A stretch of DNA of 64,000 bases from DAOPJM01 sp035399665 (GCA_035399665.1 DAOPJM010000005.1:1-64000), one strand, 5' to 3'. Positions 9,155 through 17,300 are shown, counted from the stretch's first letter. A program made the numbers and translations. The notes: generated from the letters alone by a model not told the origin.

Positions 9155-10188
9155 CGTTTCGCGCTCCTTGTCTTGTAGAATATGTACACGAACAGCAGCG
9201 CGCCTATGAGCGAGGTCACAACGCCTATCGGCAGCTCCAAGGGGCTAAGCAGCATACGCGCCGCGAGGTCGCAGAGCATCAGAAAAATCGCCCCGCCAAA
9301 GAGACAGGCGGGAAGCAGACGCTTGTGGTTAGGGCCGGTTATCATGCGCACCATATGCGGGACGACAAGGCCGACAAAGCCTATCGTGCCGCCTATCGAC
9401 ACGCACACGCCTATGAGCGCCGACACCGTGATAAGCACGATGAGCTTGACCCTTTTGACGTTTACGCCTATGTGTCTCGCGTTCTCCTCGCCTATGGCAA
9501 AGGCGTTCAGCTCACGGGCGCTGCAGAATATCACAGATCCGCATACGACAAGGGCGGCAAGCAGCAGCAGAGCGTTTTTGTAGCTGCTTCCCGCAAGTGA
9601 ACCCATGGTCCAAAAGGTGATATGTGCCACCTTGTCGGCGGAAAAGGTGATGATAAGCGACATTACGCTTGACACGAACATGGAGTAAATCACACCGATA
9701 AGTATTATGGTGTTGGTGGACAGGGAGTAATCAAGCTTGTAGGCAAGCGACAGTATGATGACAAGCGACAAAAACGCAAAGAGCATGGCCATAACTACTG
9801 TACCCGCGAAGGGGATACCGGGGATGGTTATGCCGAAGGCTATGGCTATGACCGCTCCAAGCGACGCGCCCGAGGACACGCCGAGCGTGGAGCCGTCCGC
9901 GAGCGGGTTTTTCAGCAAGCCCTGCATCGCCGCGCCGCAAAGCGACAGCGACGCGCCCACAAGCGCCACGCAGATGACACGCGGCAGACGCACTGAGGCG
10001 ATAATCGACGGTGACGATATGTAGTCGGGAATGGGCAGCCCCAAAATGGTGTTCCAGATTATGACAACGGTTTCGGTGAACGGCTTGTTGACGCTGCCCA
10101 AGCTCACGCACAGCACGAACGTCAAGAGCGTCGCCAAGGCGAAGATCAGGTATTCAAAGGCTCTGAAGTTTTCACGTCTCTGCTTCAA
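9151..10188 (-). CDS. btuC: FecCD/BtuC-type permease
   Basis: This 345-residue integral membrane permease of the FecCD family has about nine to ten hydrophobic segments. Family signatures include RLPRVICVALVGASLSLCGAAMQ, KNPLADGSTLGVSSGA and the C-terminal GLVVPHMVRMI (contact loop for the ATPase). As a dimer it would form the channel of a cobalamin importer. It is separated from btuF by 138 bp containing a strong hairpin and is translationally coupled to btuD. Confidence 0.9.
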   Translation of the reverse strand: MKQRRENFRAFEYLIFALATLLTFVLCVSLGSVNKPFTETVVIIWNTILGLPIPDYISSPSIIASVRLPRVICVALVGASLSLCGAAMQGLLKNPLADGSTLGVSSGASLGAVIAIAFGITIPGIPFAGTVVMAMLFAFLSLVIILSLAYKLDYSLSTNTIILIGVIYSMFVSSVMSLIITFSADKVAHITFWTMGSLAGSSYKNALLLLAALVVCGSVIFCSARELNAFAIGEENARHIGVNVKRVKLIVLITVSALIGVCVSIGGTIGFVGLVVPHMVRMITGPNHKRLLPACLFGGAIFLMLCDLAARMLLSPLELPIGVVTSLIGALLFVYIFYKTRSAKR

Positions 10189-10279
10189 AACTGTCCTTTC
10201 AGAATAGATATACCGTAAGCTGTCGGTTCCCGCTCGAAGGCTTTATGGCCGACGGGCGGGGGAGGACAAAAACGAAACG

Positions 10280-10315
10280 AGGGGCCGTAAGGTATGAGCA
10301 ACGCTTGCGGCCCCT
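10280..10315. terminator. Strong hairpin between btuF and btuC
   Basis: The stem AGGGGCCG(t)AAG/CTTGCGGCCCCT has a 12-nt loop. TTTTAT follows on the plus strand; CGTTTCGTTTTTG follows on the minus strand, the direction of the operon. It probably acts as a partial terminator or an RNA-stabilising 3' end, giving more binding protein than permease. Confidence 0.6.
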
Positions 10316-10326
10316 TTTATCATGGG

Positions 10327-11367
10327 TTATGCTGCGGGGGTCTCCTTGTTGTACACGAAGTCAAAGAGAAGCTGCGCACCATCAGCCAAACGCGGGCAGG
10401 GACGGGACAGCTCGTTGTTGACAAGGTTGAGGATTGCGCCGTTTTTGACCGCGGTAATGCCTTCCCAACCCGTGCGGGCGAGTATTTCCTCAACGGGAGT
10501 CGGACCTTCGCCATAGTACATGGAGATGGTCACGATGTAGTCGGGGTTGCGCTCAATGACCTGCTCCTCGGAGATGGCCGCCCAGCCTTCAACGTCAGCA
10601 AAGATGTTGGTAAGACCAAGCATCTTGGCAATCTCGTTCATGAAGGTGCCGCTGCCTGCCGTCCAAAGTCCCCACTCAAGCGGGGAGACCTCGAAGTATA
10701 TGGTCTCGGTGCCGTCGCCCGTGGAGTTCGCTTCGACCTCTGAGAAGGTGGTCCTCATGCTCTCAACCACGACCGCGGCCTCGTCGTCCTTGCCCATGAG
10801 CGCACCTATCATGGTGACGGCGGTGTACACGCCCTCGATATCCTGAGCGTTGGAAACGACCACGGCAATGCCCGCGGCCTCAAACATGGCAACCTGTTCC
10901 TCGGCCTGTGACATGGTGCTCATCAAAAGCACCTGCGGTTCCAAGGCGATAATCTGTTCAACGTTGGTTTCATAGCCGGACTGCACGGAAGGGACTTCCA
11001 GCACCTCGGGCGGGTAATCGCAGTATTCGCCGCGCCCGACAAGCGTATCGCCCGCGCCTATGGCGTAGAGTATCTCGCAGTCGGCGGCCGTCAGAGCGAC
11101 TATGCGGGTTGCAGGCTCGGTCAGGGTGATTTCGCGGCCCATCATATCGGTTACGGTGACGGAGTTGTCAACGGGCTCCGCCGTGGGCACCTCGGATGGA
11201 GCTTCGACAGGCGCGTCTGTGACCTGCGAAACGGGTTCGTTGGTAAACGCGGCGACGGGTTCATCGGTCGCGGCGACATCCGCCTTGGGATCTTGCGCAC
11301 AGCCGAACAGAGCGGCGAACGCAAGCGCCAGGACAAGCGGGACAGCAAGGATTTTCAGGTGTTTCAT
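10327..11367 (-). CDS. btuF: Cobalamin-type ABC transporter substrate-binding lipoprotein
   Basis: This 346-residue lipoprotein has a signal peptide ending in a lipobox (LFGC, Cys at about residue 23). An acidic Pro/Ala/Thr/Glu-rich linker (residues 24-68) follows, then a periplasmic-binding-protein domain of the TroA/BtuF class (TDMMGREITLTEPATRIVAL start; ALEPQVLLMS; NPDYIVTISM). It would capture corrinoid outside the cell and deliver it to BtuC. The ligand call comes from the cobalamin riboswitch upstream; siderophores remain possible in principle. The hairpin at 10280-10315 closes its cistron. Confidence 0.88.
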   Translation of the reverse strand: MKHLKILAVPLVLALAFAALFGCAQDPKADVAATDEPVAAFTNEPVSQVTDAPVEAPSEVPTAEPVDNSVTVTDMMGREITLTEPATRIVALTAADCEILYAIGAGDTLVGRGEYCDYPPEVLEVPSVQSGYETNVEQIIALEPQVLLMSTMSQAEEQVAMFEAAGIAVVVSNAQDIEGVYTAVTMIGALMGKDDEAAVVVESMRTTFSEVEANSTGDGTETIYFEVSPLEWGLWTAGSGTFMNEIAKMLGLTNIFADVEGWAAISEEQVIERNPDYIVTISMYYGEGPTPVEEILARTGWEGITAVKNGAILNLVNNELSRPCPRLADGAQLLFDFVYNKETPAA

Positions 11368-11479
11368 TTAGAGAAATACCCCTTTCAAGTATTCAAATGA
11401 ACAGATTGGAGGGGGTAGTAATACGCCGCCCACCCTATATAGCGAGGAGCGGCGCAGGTGCAATAAAAAAAGCAGTGCG

Positions 11480-11660
11480 TTAGCTTGGCCCCACCCCGGG
11501 AGCATTTCATGTGTAAACAGGTCTCCCGACTTAGCTTCATCCTACTTTGGACGCCTTCCCGCCTTGGCAGTGGCATTATGTCCTTTCGTCAGCTTCACGG
11601 TTACCGGGATAGTTCGGAAATCTCATCCGTATTCCCATCACAGCCTGTGGCTGCGGCGCG
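11480..11660 (-). promoter_or_regulatory. Cobalamin (B12) riboswitch
   Basis: Read on the minus strand, the conserved blocks of the class occur in order: GATGGGAAtacGG, then TTCCG and CGGTAACCGTGA, then the B12-box region GCCACTGCCAAGGCGGGAAGG, then AAGtCGGGAGACCTG. A T-run (near 11463-11470) and about 100 nt separate it from btuF. It should reduce btuFCD expression when adenosylcobalamin is plentiful. Outer boundaries are approximate, and I could not assign a terminator or sequestering helix with certainty. Confidence 0.88.
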
Positions 11661-11691
11661 GTTCGAATCGCGCAGATACACACACTATTCA

Positions 11692-11720
11692 TTTGTAAGA
11701 ACATTGTACATCCAACTCAA
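11692..11720 (-). promoter_or_regulatory. Candidate promoter of the btu operon
   Basis: On the minus strand TTGAGT (11715-11720) and TACAAA (11692-11697) are spaced by 17 bp. They sit about 30 bp ahead of the riboswitch core, where the operon promoter is expected. Confidence 0.45.
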
Positions 11721-11790
11721 AGCCGCTGTCAATATGAGCGGACAGATAATTTGGCGGAGTACCACAAAATGCAATGCGGCAGACCGTCCG

Positions 11791-11892
11791 CTAATCGGAA
11801 GCGGTTGAACGCCCCGCCAAGCCCGCGTGTTTGCAAATGGCGTTAAAGGTCTGTTCGCTCATGTCATGCTCCATCTTGCAGGCGTCCTCATG
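11791..11892 (-). pseudogene. C-terminal remnant of a DtxR/MntR-type repressor
   Basis: The minus strand reads HEDACKMEHDMSEQTFNAIC and about a dozen further residues to a stop. The pattern E-D-A-C-K-x-E-H with S-x-x-T-F-x-A-I matches the conserved metal-binding end of DtxR-family repressors as I know them. A TGA stop lies directly before it, and no start or upstream domain is present, so it is a decayed gene end. The match is from memory and short. Elsewhere in 11821-12236 I see a 29-codon ORF (12077-12166) and the alkD promoter, but no intact gene. Confidence 0.45.
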
Positions 11893-12076
11893 TCACCTCA
11901 AGCTAGATTGCACATACGATTGACGGATTTGTCAAGCCCCGAGACTGGTTGATTCTTTTCCTACCCCCTTTCCGCAAGAGTTATCATGCAAACAACGGAA
12001 TGGTATCGATTTTGAGCTTCCCACAGCCGCAAAAACCCATGAAACGTCTTGAAACCCCCGCCTGAATACGTCAACG

Positions 12077-12166
12077 ATGTGCAGAACTTTAACCTCCCTG
12101 CGCATCGGCTCCTTCGCCTTCGTGCCGGATGAGCAGAGCCTAAACTTTAAGCTGACGGAGGAGTAA
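12077..12166 (+). pseudogene. Short open fragment, probable gene remnant
   Basis: A 29-codon frame runs ATG to TAA and ends in RIGSFAFVPDEQSLNFKLTEE. The composition looks protein-like, but there is no ribosome binding site and the frame starts abruptly. It lies between a repressor remnant and the A+T-rich alkD module. I do not recognise the parent gene. Confidence 0.25.
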
Positions 12167-12171
12167 AACCA

Positions 12172-12200
12172 TTGTAGGACGGCATCGGGTGTGGTATAAT
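12172..12200 (+). promoter_or_regulatory. Promoter of the alkD-osmC-like module
   Basis: TTGTAG (12172-12177), a 17-bp spacer and a perfect TATAAT (12195-12200) precede the alkD ribosome binding site (catggaggcataagct). The next two genes follow with gaps of under 25 bp, so one transcript probably covers all three. Confidence 0.7.
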
Positions 12201-12236
12201 CAGCCCAATAAATCGGGATTCATGGAGGCATAAGCT

Positions 12237-12941
12237 ATGGAATTGATAAAGGAGAAATGGAGCGAACAAGATATTCCGGAGTTTCAGCAAACACTGACTG
12301 CTTATGAAAATCCTGCAAAAAGAGAATGGTCGAAAAGCCTTCTCAATACTGAGCTGCCGGTACTGTGCATCAAGACCGCCGATTTGAAGGATATAGCAAA
12401 TCAGATTTACAAGGGCAGCTATCTGTCATTTTTGGATTTGATGATATGGGAATATTATGAAAACACAGCCATAAACGGCATGTTGATTTCGAAAATCAAG
12501 GACTTTGATACCTTCAGAAAATACTTGGATATATACAGTCAGAGAGCCGATAACTGGGCCACCTGCGATTTATTGACCTTCCATATAAAAGGAAACGAAC
12601 AAAACTATTATGATTTGACATTGGAATATATGAAAAGCGAGCTGCCTTTCCGAAGAAGAATAGGAATGTATATTCTGTTCTATTTCATCAATGATGACGA
12701 TTATATTTACAGAATATTTGATTTGCTCAACCGCTTTGAAAACGAAGAACACTATTATGTCAATATGATGAACAGCTGGCTGCTTTGCGAATGTTTTTTG
12801 AAGCAACGGGAAAAGACCTTGGCGTATTTGGATAACAACAAACTAAATCGGTTCACACTTAATAAGTGTGTTCAAAAATGCAGAGAAAGCAGAAGAGTAA
12901 GCCTTGAGGACAAGGATATGCTCTTAAGGTACAAAAGATAA
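12237..12941 (+). CDS. AlkD-like DNA alkylation repair protein
   Basis: This 234-residue all-helical protein belongs to the HEAT-like DNA alkylation repair family (COG4912). Family features include FLDLMIWEYYENTAINGMLI, the W-A-x-x-D region (ADNWATCDLLTFH) holding the catalytic Asp, and the C-terminal YVNMMNSWLLCECFLK and FTLNKCVQKCRES helices. It would excise positively charged alkylated bases without base flipping. GGAGG precedes the ATG by about eight bases. The gene is clearly richer in A+T than neighbouring operons, like the next two genes, which suggests acquisition as a unit. Confidence 0.85.
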   Translation: MELIKEKWSEQDIPEFQQTLTAYENPAKREWSKSLLNTELPVLCIKTADLKDIANQIYKGSYLSFLDLMIWEYYENTAINGMLISKIKDFDTFRKYLDIYSQRADNWATCDLLTFHIKGNEQNYYDLTLEYMKSELPFRRRIGMYILFYFINDDDYIYRIFDLLNRFENEEHYYVNMMNSWLLCECFLKQREKTLAYLDNNKLNRFTLNKCVQKCRESRRVSLEDKDMLLRYKR

Positions 12942-12965
12942 TTATTTTTGGGAGGAGAAATCGTC

Positions 12966-13403
12966 ATGGAGAATTTAATTGTTAAAGTCAAAAGAACAGA
13001 CAACAAGGTGCATTTCGAAGGGGTTTCCGATTCAAACCCAAGTTTGGTAATTCCATTCGATTACACCCCTCCGCTTGGAAGCGGTGACGGTTTTGCCGGC
13101 TTGGAAGTCCTGCTTATGAGCTTCGCCGGCTGCGTCAGCACGACAATCGTCTTTCTGCTTGGCAGATTGGGAAAGCACATTTCAGCTTTTACAGCCACGG
13201 CAGAGGGAATTCGCAATGAACACCCGCTGTCGCTGAAAGCAATCTGTTTCCATATTTGCATTGGGTCTGACGATGTTACCGGCACGGATATGGATGCTGT
13301 CATGAAACAGGCAGAAGCTGTTTCTCCGGTGTGGCAGGCGGTAAAGAACAACATAGCCGTAAAAACAACCTTTGAGTTAGCAAAACAATCGGACAAAGTG
13401 TAG
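12966..13403 (+). CDS. OsmC-family protein with Ser at the second catalytic Cys position
   Basis: This is a 145-residue OsmC/Ohr-fold protein. The ATG at 12966 follows GGGAGGAG; an in-frame TTG at 12948 lies before that site and is rejected. The first redox Cys sits in the usual FAGCVSTTIV helix. The family's second Cys normally opens a C-P-V motif, but here the segment reads VSPVWQAV, with Ser in its place. This argues against standard Cys-based peroxide reduction; a binding or altered role is possible. It is co-directional and probably co-transcribed with the AlkD-like gene. Confidence 0.8.
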   Translation: MENLIVKVKRTDNKVHFEGVSDSNPSLVIPFDYTPPLGSGDGFAGLEVLLMSFAGCVSTTIVFLLGRLGKHISAFTATAEGIRNEHPLSLKAICFHICIGSDDVTGTDMDAVMKQAEAVSPVWQAVKNNIAVKTTFELAKQSDKV

Positions 13404-13418
13404 TTTAAGGAGGTACTT

Positions 13419-13928
13419 ATGGAGCAGCTATATATTGATTTTTTGAGTTTAATTTCTGATGAGTCAAAAACATTTGTTGACGAATTGGATACTTTCTTAA
13501 TTGACAACAAGTGTAGAAGATCCATAAAGCCCGCTGCAAAAGGTTATCTCGTCACATACGTATTGCCGGAAAGCGGAAGGTCGCTCCTTAACTTTGTCTT
13601 CAGAAAAGGCTGCGTTAAGGCAAGAATCTATGCTGCACACGTTGCGGAATATGAAGAACTGATTGAGAAATTCCCTGAAAGCACGAAAAAGGAAATCTCG
13701 GGATCGCTTGATTGCAAGAAGTTAACCGGAAAGACCTGCAGCCCAAGTTGTCCTGCCGGATATGCCTTTGTAATGGATGGTAAAGAGTACAAAAAATGCA
13801 GGAGCATGGCATTTCTGCCGGTATTGAATAATTCAAACAATTCGATTATTCGGGAAATGATTGAAAAAGAAATTTCGTTCAATGCCATGAATATGGAATT
13901 GCCGGAGCCTGACGTCATGGAGAAGTAG
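13419..13928 (+). CDS. Uncharacterised Cys-rich protein
   Basis: The 169-residue product is not one I can name. The N-terminal half (1-90) is mixed and lacks signal or membrane segments. The second half has a distinctive pattern: C-K-K-L-T-G-K-T-C-S-P-S-C-P-A-G-Y (residues 99-115), then F-V-M-D-G-K-E-Y-K-K-C-R, five cysteines that could bind metal. The C-terminus is helical and acidic. AAGGAGG precedes the ATG. It is the third gene of the A+T-rich module, 15 bp after the OsmC-like gene, so a stress or repair role is a guess from context only. Confidence 0.75.
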   Translation: MEQLYIDFLSLISDESKTFVDELDTFLIDNKCRRSIKPAAKGYLVTYVLPESGRSLLNFVFRKGCVKARIYAAHVAEYEELIEKFPESTKKEISGSLDCKKLTGKTCSPSCPAGYAFVMDGKEYKKCRSMAFLPVLNNSNNSIIREMIEKEISFNAMNMELPEPDVMEK

Positions 13929-14031
13929 AAAAACATATTTGTCGGGCAGATTATGAGCATACAACGTTGTTTGGCGTATTGAGCGTATTTCAAAGAGTAC
14001 ATGTTATTAGACCACCACCAAAGCAAAAAGA

Positions 14032-14058
14032 GCCTCCCTGCCATATCGGAAGGGAGGC
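14032..14058 (-). terminator. Terminator of the hcp operon
   Basis: GCCTCCCT/AGGGAGGC form a stem with an 11-nt loop. On the minus strand it is followed by CTTTTTGCTTT. It lies 8 bp past the hcp stop. Confidence 0.75.
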
Positions 14059-14066
14059 GCTGCTAT

Positions 14067-15635
14067 TTATCCGAGCATTTTCTTCATATCTGCTTCAGGC
14101 GTGGTGATGGGTGCGATGCCAAAGCTCTCCACAAGGATGTTCAGCACATTGGGACTGATAAAAGCGGGAAGCGTAGGCCCCAGATAGATATTCTTGATAC
14201 CAAGATGCAGCAGCGTCAGCAGGATGCAGACCGCCTTTTGCTCGTACCACGAAAGCACATAGGAGAGCGGCAGATCATTCACGCCGCAGCCGAACGCGTC
14301 CGCAAGCGCCACCGCTACCCGAATCGCGCCGTAAGCGTCGTTGCACTGTCCCATATCCATCAGGCGCGGCAGTCCGCCGATGGTTCCAAGGTCAAGGTCG
14401 TTGAAGCGATATTTTCCGCAGGCAAGCGTCAGCACAACCGTATCCTTCGGCGTCTGCTTGACAAATTCGGTGTAGTAATTGCGCCCCGGCTTCGCGCCGT
14501 CACAACCTGCGACAAGGAAGAAATGCTTGATTGCTCCTGCCTTGACAGCGTCTATTACCTTGTCGGCAACGGACAGTATCGTACCATGACCGAAGCCCGT
14601 GGTCACCTGCGTGCCGCCGTTGACGCCCGTGAAGGTCTTGTTCTCCGAATAGCCGCCAAGCGCCAATGCCTTTTCAATGACAGGAGTGAAGTCCTTGTCC
14701 TCACCGATATGCACCGCGCCGGGGAACGCCACAACCTCCGTGGTGAACACCCTGTCGGCATAGCTTGCCTTGGGCGGCATCAGGCAGTTTGTGGTGTACA
14801 GCAGCGCGCCGGGAATTCCGTCAAACTCTTTCTGCTGATTCTGCCACGCGGTACCGAAGTTGCCCTTGAGCTGCGGGTACTTCTTAAGCTCGGGGTAAGC
14901 GTGAGCCGGAAGCATCTCCCCATGAGTATAGACATTGACTCCCTTGCCCGTTGTCTGCTCTAAAAGAAGCTGAAGGTCCTTTAGGTCATGGCCTGTCACG
15001 ACTATGAACGGACCCTTAGTGACGGTCATGGTCACGGTGGTGGGCGCGGGCGTGCCGTAGGTCTGTGTGTTCGCCTTGTCAAGCAGAGCCATATATCTGA
15101 GGTTAACCTCCCCCACCTTCAAAACCACGGGAAGCAGACCGCTTGCGTCGGCCGACAGATTGCCCACAGCCCTAAGACCCTCAAAGAAGAAGTCGTTCGC
15201 CTCGTTATCCGTATAGCCCAGCATCATGGCATGATAGGCGTAGGCCGCCATGCCGCGAAGACCGAAAAGGATTAGGGATTTCAAGCTTCGAATATCCTCA
15301 TCGGCTGACCAAAGGCGAAGGGGTTCTCCGCTTGCCGCGCAGGAGACATTGTCGCCCTGATAAAGCGCGTTTACGGTTTGTGTCAGAGCGGTAATGCTCT
15401 TAGCGTCAAAGGATACGTTGGTAATAGTGGTGAACAGCCCTTCAAGCATGACCTTGCGCTGCGTTAAATTCGGCTCCTTGCCGTCGAGCGCCAATGAGAG
15501 CCCTATCAATGAGCGCGTCAGGTCGTCCTGCAAATTGGCAACGTCGGCCGTCTTCCCGCAGACGCCCGCCTTACCGGTGCAGCCGGTGCATCCTACGGTC
15601 TGCTCACACTGATAACAAAACATTTTGTTTTCCAT
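14067..15635 (-). CDS. hcp: Hybrid-cluster protein (hydroxylamine reductase)
   Basis: This 522-residue Hcp is an anaerobe enzyme that reduces hydroxylamine to ammonia in vitro and acts as an NO reductase/nitrosative-stress protein in vivo. The N-terminal Cys set (C7, C10, C19, C26; spacing 2, 8 and 6) fits the class I [4Fe-4S] site. Hybrid-cluster ligand regions follow: GHDL, LYTTNCLMPP, GCDGAKPGRNYY, LACGKYRFN and LSWYEQKAV. Length suits class I. AGGAGGATAAGGAA precedes the ATG. It lies 22 bp after a ferredoxin gene in the same operon, opposite a Crp/Fnr regulator. Confidence 0.95.
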   Translation of the reverse strand: MENKMFCYQCEQTVGCTGCTGKAGVCGKTADVANLQDDLTRSLIGLSLALDGKEPNLTQRKVMLEGLFTTITNVSFDAKSITALTQTVNALYQGDNVSCAASGEPLRLWSADEDIRSLKSLILFGLRGMAAYAYHAMMLGYTDNEANDFFFEGLRAVGNLSADASGLLPVVLKVGEVNLRYMALLDKANTQTYGTPAPTTVTMTVTKGPFIVVTGHDLKDLQLLLEQTTGKGVNVYTHGEMLPAHAYPELKKYPQLKGNFGTAWQNQQKEFDGIPGALLYTTNCLMPPKASYADRVFTTEVVAFPGAVHIGEDKDFTPVIEKALALGGYSENKTFTGVNGGTQVTTGFGHGTILSVADKVIDAVKAGAIKHFFLVAGCDGAKPGRNYYTEFVKQTPKDTVVLTLACGKYRFNDLDLGTIGGLPRLMDMGQCNDAYGAIRVAVALADAFGCGVNDLPLSYVLSWYEQKAVCILLTLLHLGIKNIYLGPTLPAFISPNVLNILVESFGIAPITTPEADMKKMLG

Positions 15636-15657
15636 TTCCTTATCCTCCTAATGTAAA

Positions 15658-16383
15658 TTAGTCAAGTATTCTTCCGTCTGTGGAGATTGTAACGACCTGC
15701 CATGGAATGAACTTGCCGCTGCTTTGCAGAGCGGTCTTTGCCGCGTTCTCAAGGCCGCCGCAGCACGGAACCTCCATACGGACAACCGTAACGCTCTTGA
15801 CGTCGTTGTTCTTGATGATAGCCGTCAGCTTTTCCGAGTAATCCACACTGTCCAGCTTGGGGCAGCCGACCAGTGTAATACGCCCTTTTATGAAGTCCTC
15901 ATGGAAGCTCGCGTAGGCATAAGCGGTGCAGTCGGCGGCAATCAGCAGCTTCGCGCCATTGAAATAGGGCGCGTTCACAGGGACGAGCTTTATCTGTACC
16001 GGCCACTGCGACAGGCGGCTTTGCGGGGCGCGGGCGGTCTCGTGTCCGCCACAGTCACATTCCTCATGAGAGATGCTCTTTGACTGTGTTCCGGGGCAGC
16101 CGCAGGGAAGCGTTTCGCCCTGCGCGTTCAGCTTGCCGTGATGCGCGGAGCGTTTGCTTTGCTTAACCGCTTCTTCGTCATATGCCGCGGCTTCGCGCTC
16201 CACAAAATGAATGGCGTCTGTGGGACAGGCTGGCAAGCAATCGCCCAGACCGTCGCAGTAATCGTCGCGCATCAGCTTTGCCTTGCCGTTTACCATGCCG
16301 ATGGCGCCCTCGTGACAGGCTTTCGCGCAGGCTCCGCAGCCGTTGCACCTGCTCTCATCAATTTCAATGATTTTGCGTTTCAT
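15658..16383 (-). CDS. Two-cluster ferredoxin, probable Hcp electron donor
   Basis: The chosen ATG (MKRKIIEID) gives 241 residues; an earlier in-frame start at 16455 would run through the operator region. Residues 1-60 hold two ferredoxin motifs (CNGCGACAKAC and CDGLGDCLPACP), each binding [4Fe-4S]. A Cys-rich linker (LPCGCPG and EECDCGGHE) follows, then a C-terminal domain of about 120 residues with AADCTAYAY, VGCPKLD and VPCCGG. Proteins of this layout accompany hcp in many Clostridia. It probably hands electrons to Hcp; this is inferred from the adjacency. Confidence 0.85.
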   Translation of the reverse strand: MKRKIIEIDESRCNGCGACAKACHEGAIGMVNGKAKLMRDDYCDGLGDCLPACPTDAIHFVEREAAAYDEEAVKQSKRSAHHGKLNAQGETLPCGCPGTQSKSISHEECDCGGHETARAPQSRLSQWPVQIKLVPVNAPYFNGAKLLIAADCTAYAYASFHEDFIKGRITLVGCPKLDSVDYSEKLTAIIKNNDVKSVTVVRMEVPCCGGLENAAKTALQSSGKFIPWQVVTISTDGRILD

Positions 16384-16431
16384 GACTTCATTTTCCTCTT
16401 GACTTTGTATTGAGATTGTACTACTATAATC

Positions 16432-16447
16432 ACAACATGCATGTTGT
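16432..16447. promoter_or_regulatory. Perfect 16-bp palindrome, candidate Crp/Fnr-type operator
   Basis: ACAACATGCATGTTGT is its own reverse complement. It lies between the divergent ferredoxin-hcp operon and the Crp/Fnr gene, 49 bp from the ferredoxin ATG and 25 bp from the regulator TTG. On the minus strand possible -10 boxes (TACAAT at 16415-16420; TACAAA at 16404-16409) lie downstream; with the second the palindrome centre falls near -42, a class II activator position. It probably binds the adjacent regulator. Confidence 0.65.
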
Positions 16448-16471
16448 ATAAACAACGGAATCGAGGTTATT

Positions 16472-17161
16472 TTGGAAATAGATTATCGACTGATAAAGCG
16501 CACAACGCTGTTTGACGGAATTGAAGAGGGTGAAATCGCGGCGATGATGAATTGTCTGTCGGCAAAGACGGTGAGCTACAAAAGAGAGCAGATTATTTAC
16601 CGTTCAGGCGACAGCACGACCTTGGTCGGGGCTGTCCTGTCAGGCAGAGTTCATGTTATCAAAGAGGACTTTTGGGGTAATAGAAGCATCCTTTCGGAAA
16701 TCGGAATAGGCCAGATTTTTGGCGAAACCTATGCCGCGATTCCTTCCGCGCCGCTCGAGGTGAGCGTTGTTGCCGCCGAGGGCTGTGAGGTGCTGTTTCT
16801 CGACGTCAGACGAATCCTGACGACCTGTTCCGCGTCCTGCGAATTTCATGCGCGGCTCATACGCAATCTGCTGGCCGTGACCGCTCAGCGGAATTTGCTG
16901 CTTACACGGAAACTGGAGTATATGGCGCAAAGGACGACACGGGACAAGCTGCTCGCTTACCTTTCGGCAGAGTCGCAGCGGCACAAAGCTTCGTCGTTTG
17001 AGATTCCGTTTAATCGTCAACAGCTTGCGGATTACCTTTCGGTTGATCGCAGCGCCATGTCAAACGAGCTGTGCAAGCTGCGTGACGAGGGCATTTTGAG
17101 CTTTGAAAAGAATAGGTTTCAGCTTTTGCAGACGAGCGGCAAACCCTCACTGTCATCCTGA
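16472..17161 (+). CDS. Crp/Fnr-family regulator
   Basis: This 229-residue protein has an N-terminal cyclic-nucleotide-binding fold (residues 15-130, with GEIAAMM, IYRSGDSTTLVGAVLSGRVHV and IGQIFGETYA) and a C-terminal winged helix (FNRQQLADYLSVDRSAMSNELCKLRDEGILSFEKN). No N-terminal Fe-S cysteine cluster of the E. coli FNR kind is present. The start is TTG at 16472 after GAGG. Divergence from hcp suggests it senses nitrosative or redox stress and controls hcp. The last codons (CTG TCA TCC TGA) come from a dispersed repeat copy, so the native C-terminus has been replaced. Confidence 0.9.
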   Translation: MEIDYRLIKRTTLFDGIEEGEIAAMMNCLSAKTVSYKREQIIYRSGDSTTLVGAVLSGRVHVIKEDFWGNRSILSEIGIGQIFGETYAAIPSAPLEVSVVAAEGCEVLFLDVRRILTTCSASCEFHARLIRNLLAVTAQRNLLLTRKLEYMAQRTTRDKLLAYLSAESQRHKASSFEIPFNRQQLADYLSVDRSAMSNELCKLRDEGILSFEKNRFQLLQTSGKPSLSS

Positions 17162-17300
17162 GGAGCGGCATTGGCGAAGGATCTTGAAAGAAGCTTGCGG
17201 GGAAACCTCTGCTCCCCAGAATCCCCCCGCTGTCATCCTGAGGAGCGGCATTGGCGAAGGATCTTGAAAGAAGCTTTCGGGGATAGGGGCGCTCCCCCGT
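17150..17300 (+). repeat. Two direct copies of the dispersed repeat, 80-bp period
   Basis: Copies start with ctgtcatcctgaggagcggc at 17150 and 17230, continue with attggcgaaggatcttgaaa and end in gggg/ctcccc segments that could fold. The first about 60 bp of each copy are nearly identical. The first copy supplies the stop codon of the Crp/Fnr gene. No coding potential is evident. Confidence 0.85.
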
